Origin: Roseivivax lentus
GTDB lineage: Bacteria; Pseudomonadota; Alphaproteobacteria; Rhodobacterales; Rhodobacteraceae
DNA: 64,000 nt
NCBI RefSeq assembly: GCF_900156805.1
Contig: NZ_FTOQ01000010.1
Location: 1-64,000, forward strand
Direction of reading: 5' to 3'
In this document: positions 34,786-42,657 of the stretch, piece after piece
Numbering within the stretch: position 1 is the first letter of the stretch
How the letters are laid out: each line of letters begins with the position of its first letter
The notes under the pieces: generated by a model
What the model saw: only the letters and a program-made list of their open reading frames with translations
What the model was told of the DNA's origin: nothing
Databases searched by the model: none
Program-made: the position numbers and the translations under genes

Positions 34786-35425
34786 TGATATCCGATCCGA
34801 TCCGCCGAACGAGCGTGACAAGGCCTGGGAACTGATCCCCTGGTACGTCAACGGCACCTTGTCCGAGGACGAGGTGCGTCTGGTTGAAGCGCACGCGATG
34901 GACAGCGATGCCTTTGCGGAAGAGATCGCTCGGCAATCTGCTCTCGCAGAAGGTGTCGCCAAGACGGACCCTTTTGAGGTGCCCCTGGAGCGCAGCTGGG
35001 AGACCCTGCGCGCGCAGGTGGAGGCCGATGTTGCCGCCCGAACCCCGGCCAAGCAAGGTCTGAGCGGTTGGCGCGCAGCGTTTCGGGGGCGCGGTCTGGT
35101 GGCCGCCGGCAGCTTGATCGCGGCCTCAATCGTCTTGGTTTTGGCGTTTCAGTTTGACGCCCCGCCCGGAGGCAGCGACTTCGTGACCCTGACCAGTTCG
35201 AACGGCGTCGACGTGCCCGTGGTGCGGTTCCAGACCGCCGAAACAATGGAAATCGACGCGCTGCAAGATCTTCTGGCGCCCTTGGGCGTGGTCAGCGTCG
35301 AAGGTCCCTCGCAATCCGGCGTCTACTCGGCAGTGCTGTCCGAGGATGCGGATGTCGAGGCCATCGCGGCCCTGATCCGGGAGCGCGCTGAGATCCTCTT
35401 TGCTGCGCCGGACACATCCCGATGA
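34772..35425 (+). CDS. Membrane-bound anti-sigma factor
   Basis: 217 residues. The N-terminal ~60 residues (WELIPWYVNGTLSEDEVRLVEAH) form the helical sigma-binding fold of zf-HC2-like anti-sigma factors, but the zinc-binding His/Cys set is missing. One transmembrane helix (about residues 109-129, LVAAGSLIAASIVLVLAF) is followed by a small periplasmic domain ending in RERAEILFAAP. It overlaps the sigma gene by 14 bases and the protease gene by four. The periplasmic domain could be a target of the neighbouring subtilisin, by analogy with regulated proteolysis; this is inference. Confidence 0.85.
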   Translation: MKLHDDIRSDPPNERDKAWELIPWYVNGTLSEDEVRLVEAHAMDSDAFAEEIARQSALAEGVAKTDPFEVPLERSWETLRAQVEADVAARTPAKQGLSGWRAAFRGRGLVAAGSLIAASIVLVLAFQFDAPPGGSDFVTLTSSNGVDVPVVRFQTAETMEIDALQDLLAPLGVVSVEGPSQSGVYSAVLSEDADVEAIAALIRERAEILFAAPDTSR

Positions 35426-36576
35426 TACGGCGTCTGATCAGCCTGTTTTGCCTCGGCCTATGCCTGACTGTCGCACGCCCGATTGCGGCACAGGAGTGGC
35501 GTCTGGTGGACGCGAACACGATCGCGGACGGCAGCTTTCTGATCCTCACGATCGAACGGGACGACCCGGAGGCGCTGGCTGCATTGGCCGCGAACCTTCA
35601 AGCTGAATTCGGCGTTCCGCTCACCGCTGAGTGGCCTCTCAACGCCATTCAGGTCCATTGCTTCGTCTTCGATGCCCGGCAAAGTTCGGATATCGACGTT
35701 CTGATCGCGGCAATGGCAGCCGACGACCGTATTCGCACAGTTCAGAGGGTTCGTGACTTCAACACGTCCGAGGTGCGCCATTCCGACCCGCTCTTTCCGC
35801 TGCAATGGGCTCTGGAGCGCCTGAATGTGCTGGTCGCGCATCAAGTTTCGATGGGGGAAGGTGTGCGCGTGGGCATCGTCGACAGCGCCATTGACCGCAC
35901 ACACCCCGACTTGACCGAACGTGTCTCGGACGCGCGCGACTTCGTGGCCCGAATGCCCGTCGCTCTTGCAGAGGATCATGGGACTGCGATCGCGGGCATT
36001 ATTGGGGCCACGGCCACGAATGACGGTATTGTGGGGGTCGCGCCAGCCGCAGAGCTGGTGGGGCTGCGCGCCTGCTGGCAGCAAAGCGACGGCGGTGGCC
36101 TGTGCAATTCGTTCTCCCTCGCGCGGGCCATCAACTTTGCCATACTGAACGATATCGATGTCTTGAACCTGTCGCTTGGCGGCCCTGACGACCCGCTTCT
36201 GACCGAATTGATCGAGGCCGCTCTGGCGAAGGGAATCGTTGTCATCGCCGCCTCCGGCGAAGAATCGGACCTTGTGTATCCCGCCGCCCTCGACGGTGTG
36301 ATCGCTGCGGGAGCCACGGCGCACAGCGTCCCGGCACCCATGGTCGACGTGCTCAGTACCGCCCCCGGACCGGACCACCGCTACGTCTCGGGCTCTTCGG
36401 TGGCAACCGCACATGTGTCCGGCGTGGTGGCCCTGATGCTTGCGCTGGAGCCGGGCCTCACACCACAGGCCATCTCGGAGCGGTTGAATAATGCCGTGCG
36501 CGGCGAAGACATCACCTCCGCGATGCTGGATGCGTGCCAGGCCATCGTCGGCTCCGCGGAGACCTGCGCGCCATGA
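35422..36576 (+). CDS. Secreted subtilisin-family (S8) serine peptidase
   Basis: 384 residues with a signal peptide (LISLFCLGLCLTVARPIAAQ). A propeptide-like region runs to about residue 140, then the catalytic domain: Asp154 in GIVDSAIDRTHPD, His186 in EDHGTAIAGI, Ser326 in SGSSVATAHVSG. SLGGPDDPLL holds the oxyanion region, although the usual Asn is not obvious. It acts in the periplasm or outside. Lying directly after the anti-sigma gene (ATGA-type overlap) it may cut the anti-sigma periplasmic domain and so activate the sigma factor; no direct evidence. Confidence 0.88.
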   Translation: MIRRLISLFCLGLCLTVARPIAAQEWRLVDANTIADGSFLILTIERDDPEALAALAANLQAEFGVPLTAEWPLNAIQVHCFVFDARQSSDIDVLIAAMAADDRIRTVQRVRDFNTSEVRHSDPLFPLQWALERLNVLVAHQVSMGEGVRVGIVDSAIDRTHPDLTERVSDARDFVARMPVALAEDHGTAIAGIIGATATNDGIVGVAPAAELVGLRACWQQSDGGGLCNSFSLARAINFAILNDIDVLNLSLGGPDDPLLTELIEAALAKGIVVIAASGEESDLVYPAALDGVIAAGATAHSVPAPMVDVLSTAPGPDHRYVSGSSVATAHVSGVVALMLALEPGLTPQAISERLNNAVRGEDITSAMLDACQAIVGSAETCAP

Positions 36577-37532
36577 CCTGGAGAACGCCTCTCGCCGCTC
36601 TGGCCCTGACGTGCCTGACCGCGGGGCCCGCTCTCGCGGATCTGCGCATCGTTTCGATGGTGGTCACGGCCGAAAGCAACGATCCTGACGCAGACGCTGT
36701 GGTGCGCAGTCTCGACAGGCTCGACGCTGAAATCCTGCGGGTGGTTGCCTCCACCGATGCGGAGCTGCGCGCGATCATGCGCCGCTTCGCCCGCGAGGCG
36801 TCCGAAGCCGATGCGGCCATCGTCTTTCTGGATCTGCCAACAGTGGAGTTTGACGGCCGCGCCTTCGTACTGCCTGAGGGCGCCGTGCTCGCGCGGGCCA
36901 CGGATCTCTTCACCGAAGGCGTGCCGGTGCGGGCCTTCGCGCGGTTGACAGCGCTTGCGGCGCAGGGCGGCGCGGTCATCGTCTCCGCCGGTGTCGCCGG
37001 GGACGACCTGCCAGCAGGGATCACCCGCGCCATATCAGCGCCGGCGCCGGTGCCCGGCACCAGCGAAATCCTGCTTGGCCCTTCCGAAAACATCTCGGGA
37101 TTTCTGGGCGCTTTCGACACGGCAACCTCCCGTGCCCTGCGCGTGGATCTGGCCAGCGTGCTCGCGGCCGCAGCAGAGCATGACCCGGCCACGCTGTCAG
37201 CACGTCCCGCCCAGCCTATCGTCCTGAAAACCCCGATCATCGTCGGCCCGCCGCACGGTGCAGCACCCGAGCCCGTAGCTGCCGCGCCCGAGCCCGTGGA
37301 TGAACCTGCCACCGAAGAGGAACTGGCGTTTCTCGAAAAGTCGCTTTCACCGGCGGTGAAACGCGATCTGCAGCGTGCCCTGCGCGGCCTCGGCCACTAT
37401 TCGGGGCTCATCGACGGGATCATCGGCGCCCAGAGCCGTCTGGCGATCACCGGCTTTCAGGCCGACCGCGACGATGAGACCACGGGCTTTTTGACACCCC
37501 GCCAATTGCGAGAACTCTTGTCTCGGGGATGA
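36573..37532 (+). CDS. Periplasmic protein: degenerate caspase-like domain plus peptidoglycan-binding domain
   Basis: 319 residues with a signal peptide (ALALTCLTAGPALA). Residues about 25-150 follow the order of bacterial caspase-like (p20) domains: ADAVVRSLDRL, a polar helix, SEADAAIVFLDLPTVEFDGRAFVLPEGA, and a strand ending in IVSAGVAG. The catalytic His (GHG) position, near residue 87, reads DLPT, and the Cys (DACR) position, near 133, reads SAGV. It should be inactive. A Pro/Ala linker leads to a C-terminal peptidoglycan-binding domain (VKRDLQRALRGLGHYSGLIDG). It overlaps the protease gene by four bases. Confidence 0.75.
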   Translation: MTWRTPLAALALTCLTAGPALADLRIVSMVVTAESNDPDADAVVRSLDRLDAEILRVVASTDAELRAIMRRFAREASEADAAIVFLDLPTVEFDGRAFVLPEGAVLARATDLFTEGVPVRAFARLTALAAQGGAVIVSAGVAGDDLPAGITRAISAPAPVPGTSEILLGPSENISGFLGAFDTATSRALRVDLASVLAAAAEHDPATLSARPAQPIVLKTPIIVGPPHGAAPEPVAAAPEPVDEPATEEELAFLEKSLSPAVKRDLQRALRGLGHYSGLIDGIIGAQSRLAITGFQADRDDETTGFLTPRQLRELLSRG

Positions 37533-37560
37533 ACCTTCCTGCGCTTTGCCGGGACTTACC
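37530..37560 (+). promoter_or_regulatory. Putative ECF sigma promoter upstream of heme sensor operon
   Basis: TGAACCTT (37530-37537), a 16-base spacer, ACTTACC (37554-37560), 27 bases before the ATG at 37588. It begins at the stop of the preceding gene. Third copy of the motif in 4.6 kb. Confidence 0.6.
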
Positions 37561-37587
37561 CGGTGAGAGACAGAAGGATCGCATTTC

Positions 37588-38469
37588 ATGGGATTACGCT
37601 TCAAGTACAACGCTGTTCTGATCGCAGCGAGCCTTCTTGGCGTCCTATTTGCCGCCGGGCTAAGCTATACGCTGGTCCAGGAAACGGCGCTGCGGGACGT
37701 GGAACGCGAAGCGCAGCTGATGCGCACCAACGCCAATGCCGTGCGCAACTACACGCTCGAACATATCGAGCCGCTTTTGTCGGATGATGGCGACATCCTG
37801 TTTCAGCCCGAAGCCGTCACCTCCTTTGCCGCACGCACCGTATTTGAGGCAGTGACGGAAGACTTTCCGAAATACACCTACAAGGAAGCCGCTCTCAATC
37901 CGACCAACCCGGACGACCTGCCGACACCGCAGGAAGCCCGGATGATCGAGCAGTTTCGCGCAGACCCGGATCTTCAAAGACTGACCGCTGAGGTCGCCTC
38001 CGAGGAAGGCCCGGTGCTGGCCATGGCCTTTCCGATTACGATCAAGAACCCTGGCTGCCTGAACTGTCATGCCACGCCCGACATTGCGCCGCCGGCCATG
38101 GTCGACCTCTATGGCACCGTGAATGGTTTCGGATGGCAGATGAATGAAACCGTGGGCGCGCAGATCATCACCGTGCCGCTCAAGGTGATTGCCGAACGCG
38201 CAGAGGACACGGCAGTGATGGTCGCGGGCGTTCTTGCGGCATCTTTCCTGCTGGTACTCATCGTCACAAACATGCTGCTCACCCGGATTGTCATTCGCCC
38301 CGTCACTTATCTGACGGAAATGGCCGAGCGGGTCAGCCTGGGCGATTTCTCCGTGGCCGAATACGCGCGCGTTTCGAAAGACGAAATCGGATCGCTCGCC
38401 GGTTCCTTCAACCGCATGCGCCGCAGCCTCGACCGGGCCCTGCGCATGCTGGAGGACGACCCGCAATGA
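37588..38469 (+). CDS. DUF3365/HAMP membrane heme sensor
   Basis: 293 residues. A transmembrane helix near the N terminus (AVLIAASLLGVLFAAGLSYTL) is followed by a periplasmic domain of the DUF3365 (Tll0287-like) type with a c-type heme motif, Cys157-Leu-Asn-Cys160-His161. A second helix (about 213-233) is followed by a HAMP segment (VIRPVTYLTEMAERVSLGDFSV, DEIGSLAGSFNRM). There is no kinase, cyclase or methyl-accepting domain, so output must go through a partner. The Ser/Thr kinase gene overlaps its stop by four bases and is the obvious candidate. It would sense redox state or a ligand such as NO or CO. Confidence 0.88.
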   Translation: MGLRFKYNAVLIAASLLGVLFAAGLSYTLVQETALRDVEREAQLMRTNANAVRNYTLEHIEPLLSDDGDILFQPEAVTSFAARTVFEAVTEDFPKYTYKEAALNPTNPDDLPTPQEARMIEQFRADPDLQRLTAEVASEEGPVLAMAFPITIKNPGCLNCHATPDIAPPAMVDLYGTVNGFGWQMNETVGAQIITVPLKVIAERAEDTAVMVAGVLAASFLLVLIVTNMLLTRIVIRPVTYLTEMAERVSLGDFSVAEYARVSKDEIGSLAGSFNRMRRSLDRALRMLEDDPQ

Positions 38470-39806
38470 CCGATCAGACACAGATCGCGCCCCAAAGGCC
38501 GCTCAGGATCGGCAAGTATCAGATCCGCAGGCAGCTGGGCGCAGGTGCCATGGGGGTGGTCTACGAGGCCCATGACGCCGACATCGACCGCATCGTGGCG
38601 ATCAAGACCATCCACCGCCACCTGATCGACACCGACAGCGGCGCGGACTGGCTGGCGCGCTTCTCGCGCGAAGCCCGCGCGGCGGGCCGGGTTCTGCATC
38701 CCAACCTTGTGACGATCTTCGACTACCTCGAACAGGACGGCCAACCCTTCCTCGTGATGGAGCGGTTGCAGGCTCACACGCTCGAGGACCGGTTGGCCCA
38801 GCCCGACGCCCTCACGCTTGGCGACGTTGGCACGATGTTCGCACAGATCCTCGACGGCCTGAGTGCGATCCATGCCGAAGGCATCATCCACGGCGACATG
38901 AAGCCCGCCAAAGTGATGCTGACAGAAAACGGCACCGTAAAGCTCACGGATTTCGGAATCGCGCGCTTTTCCCAGGCCGACCGGACCAGCGCCGGCATGA
39001 TCGGCACGTCCTCCTTCATGGCGCCCGAGCAATTCTCCGGCGAAGAGGTCGATGACAGGGCCGATATCTATGCAACAGGCGTGGTGCTCTACAAGGTGCA
39101 CACCGGCCGCCTGCCCTACGAGGGCGGCGGGATAGAGGCGGTGATGCGCGCCTCAAAGGGAGAGACTGTAGACCCCCCGTCCGCGCTGGTGCCCGGCCTG
39201 CCGCGGGCGCTCGATGCAGTGGTGATGACGGCGATCTCACCTGAGTTGACCCGCCGCCATGCCAGCGCGGCGCAAATGCGAAAGGCTCTTGCCGCGGCGC
39301 TTGAGATGGGCAACCCCGGCCAGACCACGATTGCCGCGGCCAAACCGACCGGCCCCGCACCGCAAACGATGATCGGATGGCTCTCGAACGAGACGATGCG
39401 CGGGCTGGAAGAAAGCCTCGTGGGGCGGATCGGACCCATTGGCAAGATCGTTGCGCGACGCGCGGCTCAAACGGCGGTGGATCAGAGCGATCTCATGGAG
39501 CAGATCCTGGCCGAAGTTGCAGAAGGCCCCGAACGCGAACACCTTCGCCAGGCCATGGCAAGATACCTCTCTGCCGACCGGAGCGCGGGCTCGGTGACCC
39601 AAGTGCACATCGCGGCAACCACCGACGCGCTGCTACCGCATCTGGGGCCCATTGCCCGACCGCTTGTCCGGCGCGAGGCGGCAGCCTCGGCATCCCTGAC
39701 CCAGCTTCTCGATCGCCTTGCCGATCTGAACAACGAACCGGATGCCCATACCCGCTTTCTGGCCGATGCACGGGCAAACATTCCGAACGGATCCGAACAT
39801 TCTTGA
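38466..39806 (+). CDS. Ser/Thr protein kinase, type VI (PpkA-like)
   Basis: 446 residues. The kinase domain covers about 18-270: GAGAMGVVY, Lys47 in VAIKTI, the catalytic loop HGDMKPAKV with Asp144, Asp162 in DFG, and APEQFSGE. Two positions are odd: HRD reads HGD, and the metal-binding Asn of KPAN is Lys149. There is no transmembrane helix. The C-terminal 170 residues are helical and of unknown type. In type VI clusters such kinases control assembly by phosphorylating an Fha protein; no fha gene is in the window. It overlaps tssA by 65 bases. Confidence 0.88.
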   Translation: MTDQTQIAPQRPLRIGKYQIRRQLGAGAMGVVYEAHDADIDRIVAIKTIHRHLIDTDSGADWLARFSREARAAGRVLHPNLVTIFDYLEQDGQPFLVMERLQAHTLEDRLAQPDALTLGDVGTMFAQILDGLSAIHAEGIIHGDMKPAKVMLTENGTVKLTDFGIARFSQADRTSAGMIGTSSFMAPEQFSGEEVDDRADIYATGVVLYKVHTGRLPYEGGGIEAVMRASKGETVDPPSALVPGLPRALDAVVMTAISPELTRRHASAAQMRKALAAALEMGNPGQTTIAAAKPTGPAPQTMIGWLSNETMRGLEESLVGRIGPIGKIVARRAAQTAVDQSDLMEQILAEVAEGPEREHLRQAMARYLSADRSAGSVTQVHIAATTDALLPHLGPIARPLVRREAAASASLTQLLDRLADLNNEPDAHTRFLADARANIPNGSEHS

Positions 39807-40827
39807 CCCCAACACTCTTCTCGATCCCATCAGCGAGGACGCTCCCTGCGGCGAGGATCTCGAATACGACACGGATTTCGTGGCCCTCGAGATGGCCGCG
39901 AAACCCACCGAAGAGCGCGTCATAGGCGACAGCCTGATCCCCGCCGCCGACCCGGATTTCGAAGACGTGGCACGGCAGGCCGAGCGTCTTCTGGCCCGGA
40001 CCCACGATCTGCGCGTGGCCGTGACGCTGGCCAATGCCGAACTGAGGACCTCGGGGCTTGCAGGGCTTGCCCGCGCGCTTGGCTTCATCGAAGGCGCGCT
40101 CGCGCAGTATTGGGAGAGCGTTCATCCACGGCTCGACGAGGATGACGGCGATCCGACGATGCGGGTCAATGCCGTCCTCGCACTGGCAGCACGAGACGGC
40201 GTTCTGGCCTCCCTGCGCCGCGCGCCCCTGATCGAAAGCCGCGCCTTCGGCCGGATCTCGTTGCGCGATCTGGAATACGCAAGCGGCGATGCGGTGCCTC
40301 CCGAAGGCCTTGACCGCATTCCCGACAGCCAGACCGTTCATGCGGCGTTTCAGGACGCGGGCGCCGAGGCCTTAGACGAAACGCTCGGCGCGCTTGCAGC
40401 CGCGACGGCTTCCCTGAAGGCGATTTCGGCGACGTTTGACACGCATCTCGGGGCAGAAGGCCCGGACCTCGAGGCCCTGGCGAGGATGCTCGGTGACATC
40501 CGCAGAAGGCTTGCTCCCTACGGAGCAGCGGAAGCCCGAGAGGATATCCCCGCTCAGCAGGGTGCCGCACACGCACCCGCGGCTCTCCCGGCAGCAGGCG
40601 GCGCGATCACCACCCCGCAGGACGTCAAGGCCGCGCTTGACCGGATCATGGCCTATTACGCGCGCTTTGAGCCTTCGAGCCCCCTGCCCATTCTTCTTGC
40701 CCGCGCCAAGCGCCTCGTCTCGGCCGATTTCGTCACGATCATGAAGGATATGGCGCCCGAAGGCGTTCAGAACGTCGCTTTGATCGGCGGATTTGAACCC
40801 GATGAGGGGGAAGAGGGCACTTACTGA
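39742..40827 (+). CDS. tssA: Type VI secretion protein TssA (ImpA)
   Basis: Up to 361 residues. It has the ImpA N-terminal domain: ISEDAPCGEDLEYDTDFVALE, PDFEDVARQAERLL, HDLRVAVTLANAEL and AQYWESVHPRLDEDDGDPTMRVNA. The C-terminal part (SPLPILLARAKRLVSADFVTIMKDMAPEG) is the usual short ending of this class. TssA caps or organises sheath and baseplate assembly. The start is uncertain: 39742 and 39766 are both inside the kinase gene, and neither has a strong binding site; the conserved domain begins at about 39800. Confidence 0.9.
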   Translation: MPIPAFWPMHGQTFRTDPNILDPNTLLDPISEDAPCGEDLEYDTDFVALEMAAKPTEERVIGDSLIPAADPDFEDVARQAERLLARTHDLRVAVTLANAELRTSGLAGLARALGFIEGALAQYWESVHPRLDEDDGDPTMRVNAVLALAARDGVLASLRRAPLIESRAFGRISLRDLEYASGDAVPPEGLDRIPDSQTVHAAFQDAGAEALDETLGALAAATASLKAISATFDTHLGAEGPDLEALARMLGDIRRRLAPYGAAEAREDIPAQQGAAHAPAALPAAGGAITTPQDVKAALDRIMAYYARFEPSSPLPILLARAKRLVSADFVTIMKDMAPEGVQNVALIGGFEPDEGEEGTY

Positions 40828-40880
40828 CAGAACGGCGCCCTCCGCGGGCGATGCCAGCCTGATGAGGAAAGGAACGGACC

Positions 40881-41399
40881 ATGGCAAGCAGCCAGAAATT
40901 CATCGCCTGCAACCGCGCCCCGAGGGTCCAGATCGAATACGATGTGGAGCTTTACGGCGCTGACAAGACGATCCAGCTGCCCTTCGTGATGGGCGTGATG
41001 TCGGACCTCTCGGGCAAGTCCGAAACGCCCCTGCCCGCCGTGGCCGACCGCAAGTTCCTCGAAATTGACGTGGACAATTTCGACGACCGGATGAAGGCGA
41101 TCCAGCCGCGCGCGGCCTTCACGGTGCCCAATACGCTTACGGGCGACGGCAATCTCGCGGTCGACATGACCTTCGAGAGCATGGACGATTTCTCGCCCGC
41201 CGCCGTCGCCGAAAAGGTCGAACCGCTGAAAAAACTGCTCGAGGCGCGAACCCAACTGCAGAACCTCAGCACTTACATGGACGGAAAGACCGGTGCCGAA
41301 GACTTGATGGCAAAGATCATCAACGACCCTTCCCTGCTGAAAGCTCTGGCTCAGGCTCCCGCCGCGACGTCCGAAGATGAGGAAAAAGCCAATGACTGA
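40881..41399 (+). CDS. tssB: Type VI sheath protein TssB
   Basis: 172 residues, normal length for VipA/TssB. Signatures: RVQIEYDVELYGADKTIQLPF, GVMSDLSGKSE, FLEIDVDNFDDRMKAIQPR and VEPLKKLLEARTQLQNL. Small sheath subunit pairing with TssC. GGAAAGGA precedes the ATG, and the stop overlaps the tssC start region by eight bases. Confidence 0.94.
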   Translation: MASSQKFIACNRAPRVQIEYDVELYGADKTIQLPFVMGVMSDLSGKSETPLPAVADRKFLEIDVDNFDDRMKAIQPRAAFTVPNTLTGDGNLAVDMTFESMDDFSPAAVAEKVEPLKKLLEARTQLQNLSTYMDGKTGAEDLMAKIINDPSLLKALAQAPAATSEDEEKAND

Positions 41400-42220
41400 A
41401 GCGACCCAGATCAGCGCAGACGCGCAGACCGGCACGATTTTCGCCTCGACGGATTTCGCCGATCTGCTGCATAGGGAATTCCGCCCGAAATCGGCGCAGG
41501 CGAAAACGGCCGTGGAAGAGGCCGTGAAAACGCTCGCCGAGCAGGTCTTGCAGAACGAGGCGCTTGTCTCGGATGACGCCCTGCGCTCGATCGAGGCGAT
41601 CGTGGCCGAGATCGATGCCAAGCTCACCGAGCAGATCAACCACGTGCTCCACCACCCCGAATACCAGCAACTCGAAAGCGCCTGGCGCGGGCTGCATTTC
41701 CTCGTGAACAATACCGAAACGGACGAGATGCTGAAAATCCGCTTCATGGATGTCTCGAAAAAAGATCTGTCCAAGACGCTGCGCAAATTCAAAGGCACGG
41801 CCTGGGATCAATCACCGGTTTTCAAGAAGATCTACGAAGAGGAATTTGGCCAGTTCGGCGGCGAGCCTTATGCCTGCCTCGTGGGCGACTATCATTTCGA
41901 TCACAGCCCCAAGGACGTCGAGCTTCTGGGCGAGATGTCGAAGATCGCAGCGGCAGCCCACGCGCCCTTCCTGACCGGCGCCGATCCGACCCTGTTTCAG
42001 ATGGACGGCTGGGACGAGCTGGCCAATCCGCGTGACCTGACCAAGATCTTCCAGACCCCGGAATATGCCGCCTGGCGCGCGCTTCGGGAAAGCGAGGATG
42101 CGCGCTACCTGGGCCTTGCCATGCCGCGGTTCCTCGGCCGCCACCCTTACGGTGCCAAGACCGATCCGGTCGAGCAGTTCGCCCTCGAGGAAGACACCGA
42201 AGGCGCCGACACGACCCATC
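41392..42220 (+). pseudogene. tssC: Type VI sheath protein TssC, 3'-truncated at a rearrangement
   Basis: About 275 residues of a protein normally near 495. The N-terminal and middle parts are excellent (ALRSIEAIVAEIDAKLTEQI, EYQQLESAWRGLHFLV, YACLVGDYHFDHSP, GLAMPRFLGRHPYG, ALEEDTEGAD). From about 42212-42220 the frame runs into the antisense of a GST gene and stays open by chance to 43353 with no TssC similarity. Without the C-terminal half, which forms the outer sheath layer and TssB contacts, no sheath can form. No tssD, E, F, G, H, J, K, L or M gene follows. Confidence 0.88.
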
Positions 42221-42363
42221 GTCCGACGGCGCGCTGCCCGTCATGGCGGGCAGCAAGACACCCATCGCCGCGGCCGCAAAGGCGCTTTCGACATAGTCAA
42301 AAAGCTCCTCATGCTGCCAGAACTCCCGCGTCCCGGTGTCCGGCCGGTGGGTCGTGTCGGCGA
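42204..42363. repeat. Imperfect inverted repeat at the tssC/GST junction
   Basis: 42204-42225 and the reverse complement of 42342-42363 match at 20 of 22 positions, including CGCCGACACGACCCA in full. The left copy is at the tssC breakpoint; the right copy is GST coding sequence (ADTTHRP). It may be the microhomology used in the rearrangement. Confidence 0.7.
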
Positions 42364-42598
42364 ATTTGTCGACGAGATAGCGCAGGATCGTGGCGGATTC
42401 CGCGAGGACGAGCTTGCCGTCCTCGACGACCGGGGACTTGCCGAGCTCGTGCACTTCGGCAAGCGCCGGGGGCGCGCGAAACGCATCGGTGCGCGGATAT
42501 TCGATCAGGTTGTAGCCTTGACCGAGATCCTCCATCAGCCAGACGACGCGCACCGCGCGGGAATACTGAAGGCAGTGAATGTCGATCATCGGGTGCAT
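42221..42598 (-). pseudogene. Glutathione S-transferase, N-terminal domain only
   Basis: About 125 residues of a GST. The thioredoxin-like N domain is complete (DIHCLQYSRAVRVVWLMED, GKSPVVEDGKLVLAESATILRYLVD), followed by the start of the helical C domain (FWQHEELFDYVESAFAAAAMG, LLPAM). It is cut at the same place as tssC; the frame then runs on through antisense tssC to 41822 without GST similarity. Met1 (42598) or Met4 (42589) is the start. Without the C domain it should be inactive. Confidence 0.8.
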
Positions 42599-42657
42599 CC
42601 CTGAAAAGAAGTGTTGCCGTCGAGGCGGGCGTGGTGACCGCTATAGGTCGGCCCGCT

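Noticed and set aside
41822-42215. Extension of the GST frame
   Set aside because: It is antisense to intact tssC codons and has no GST helical-domain pattern.
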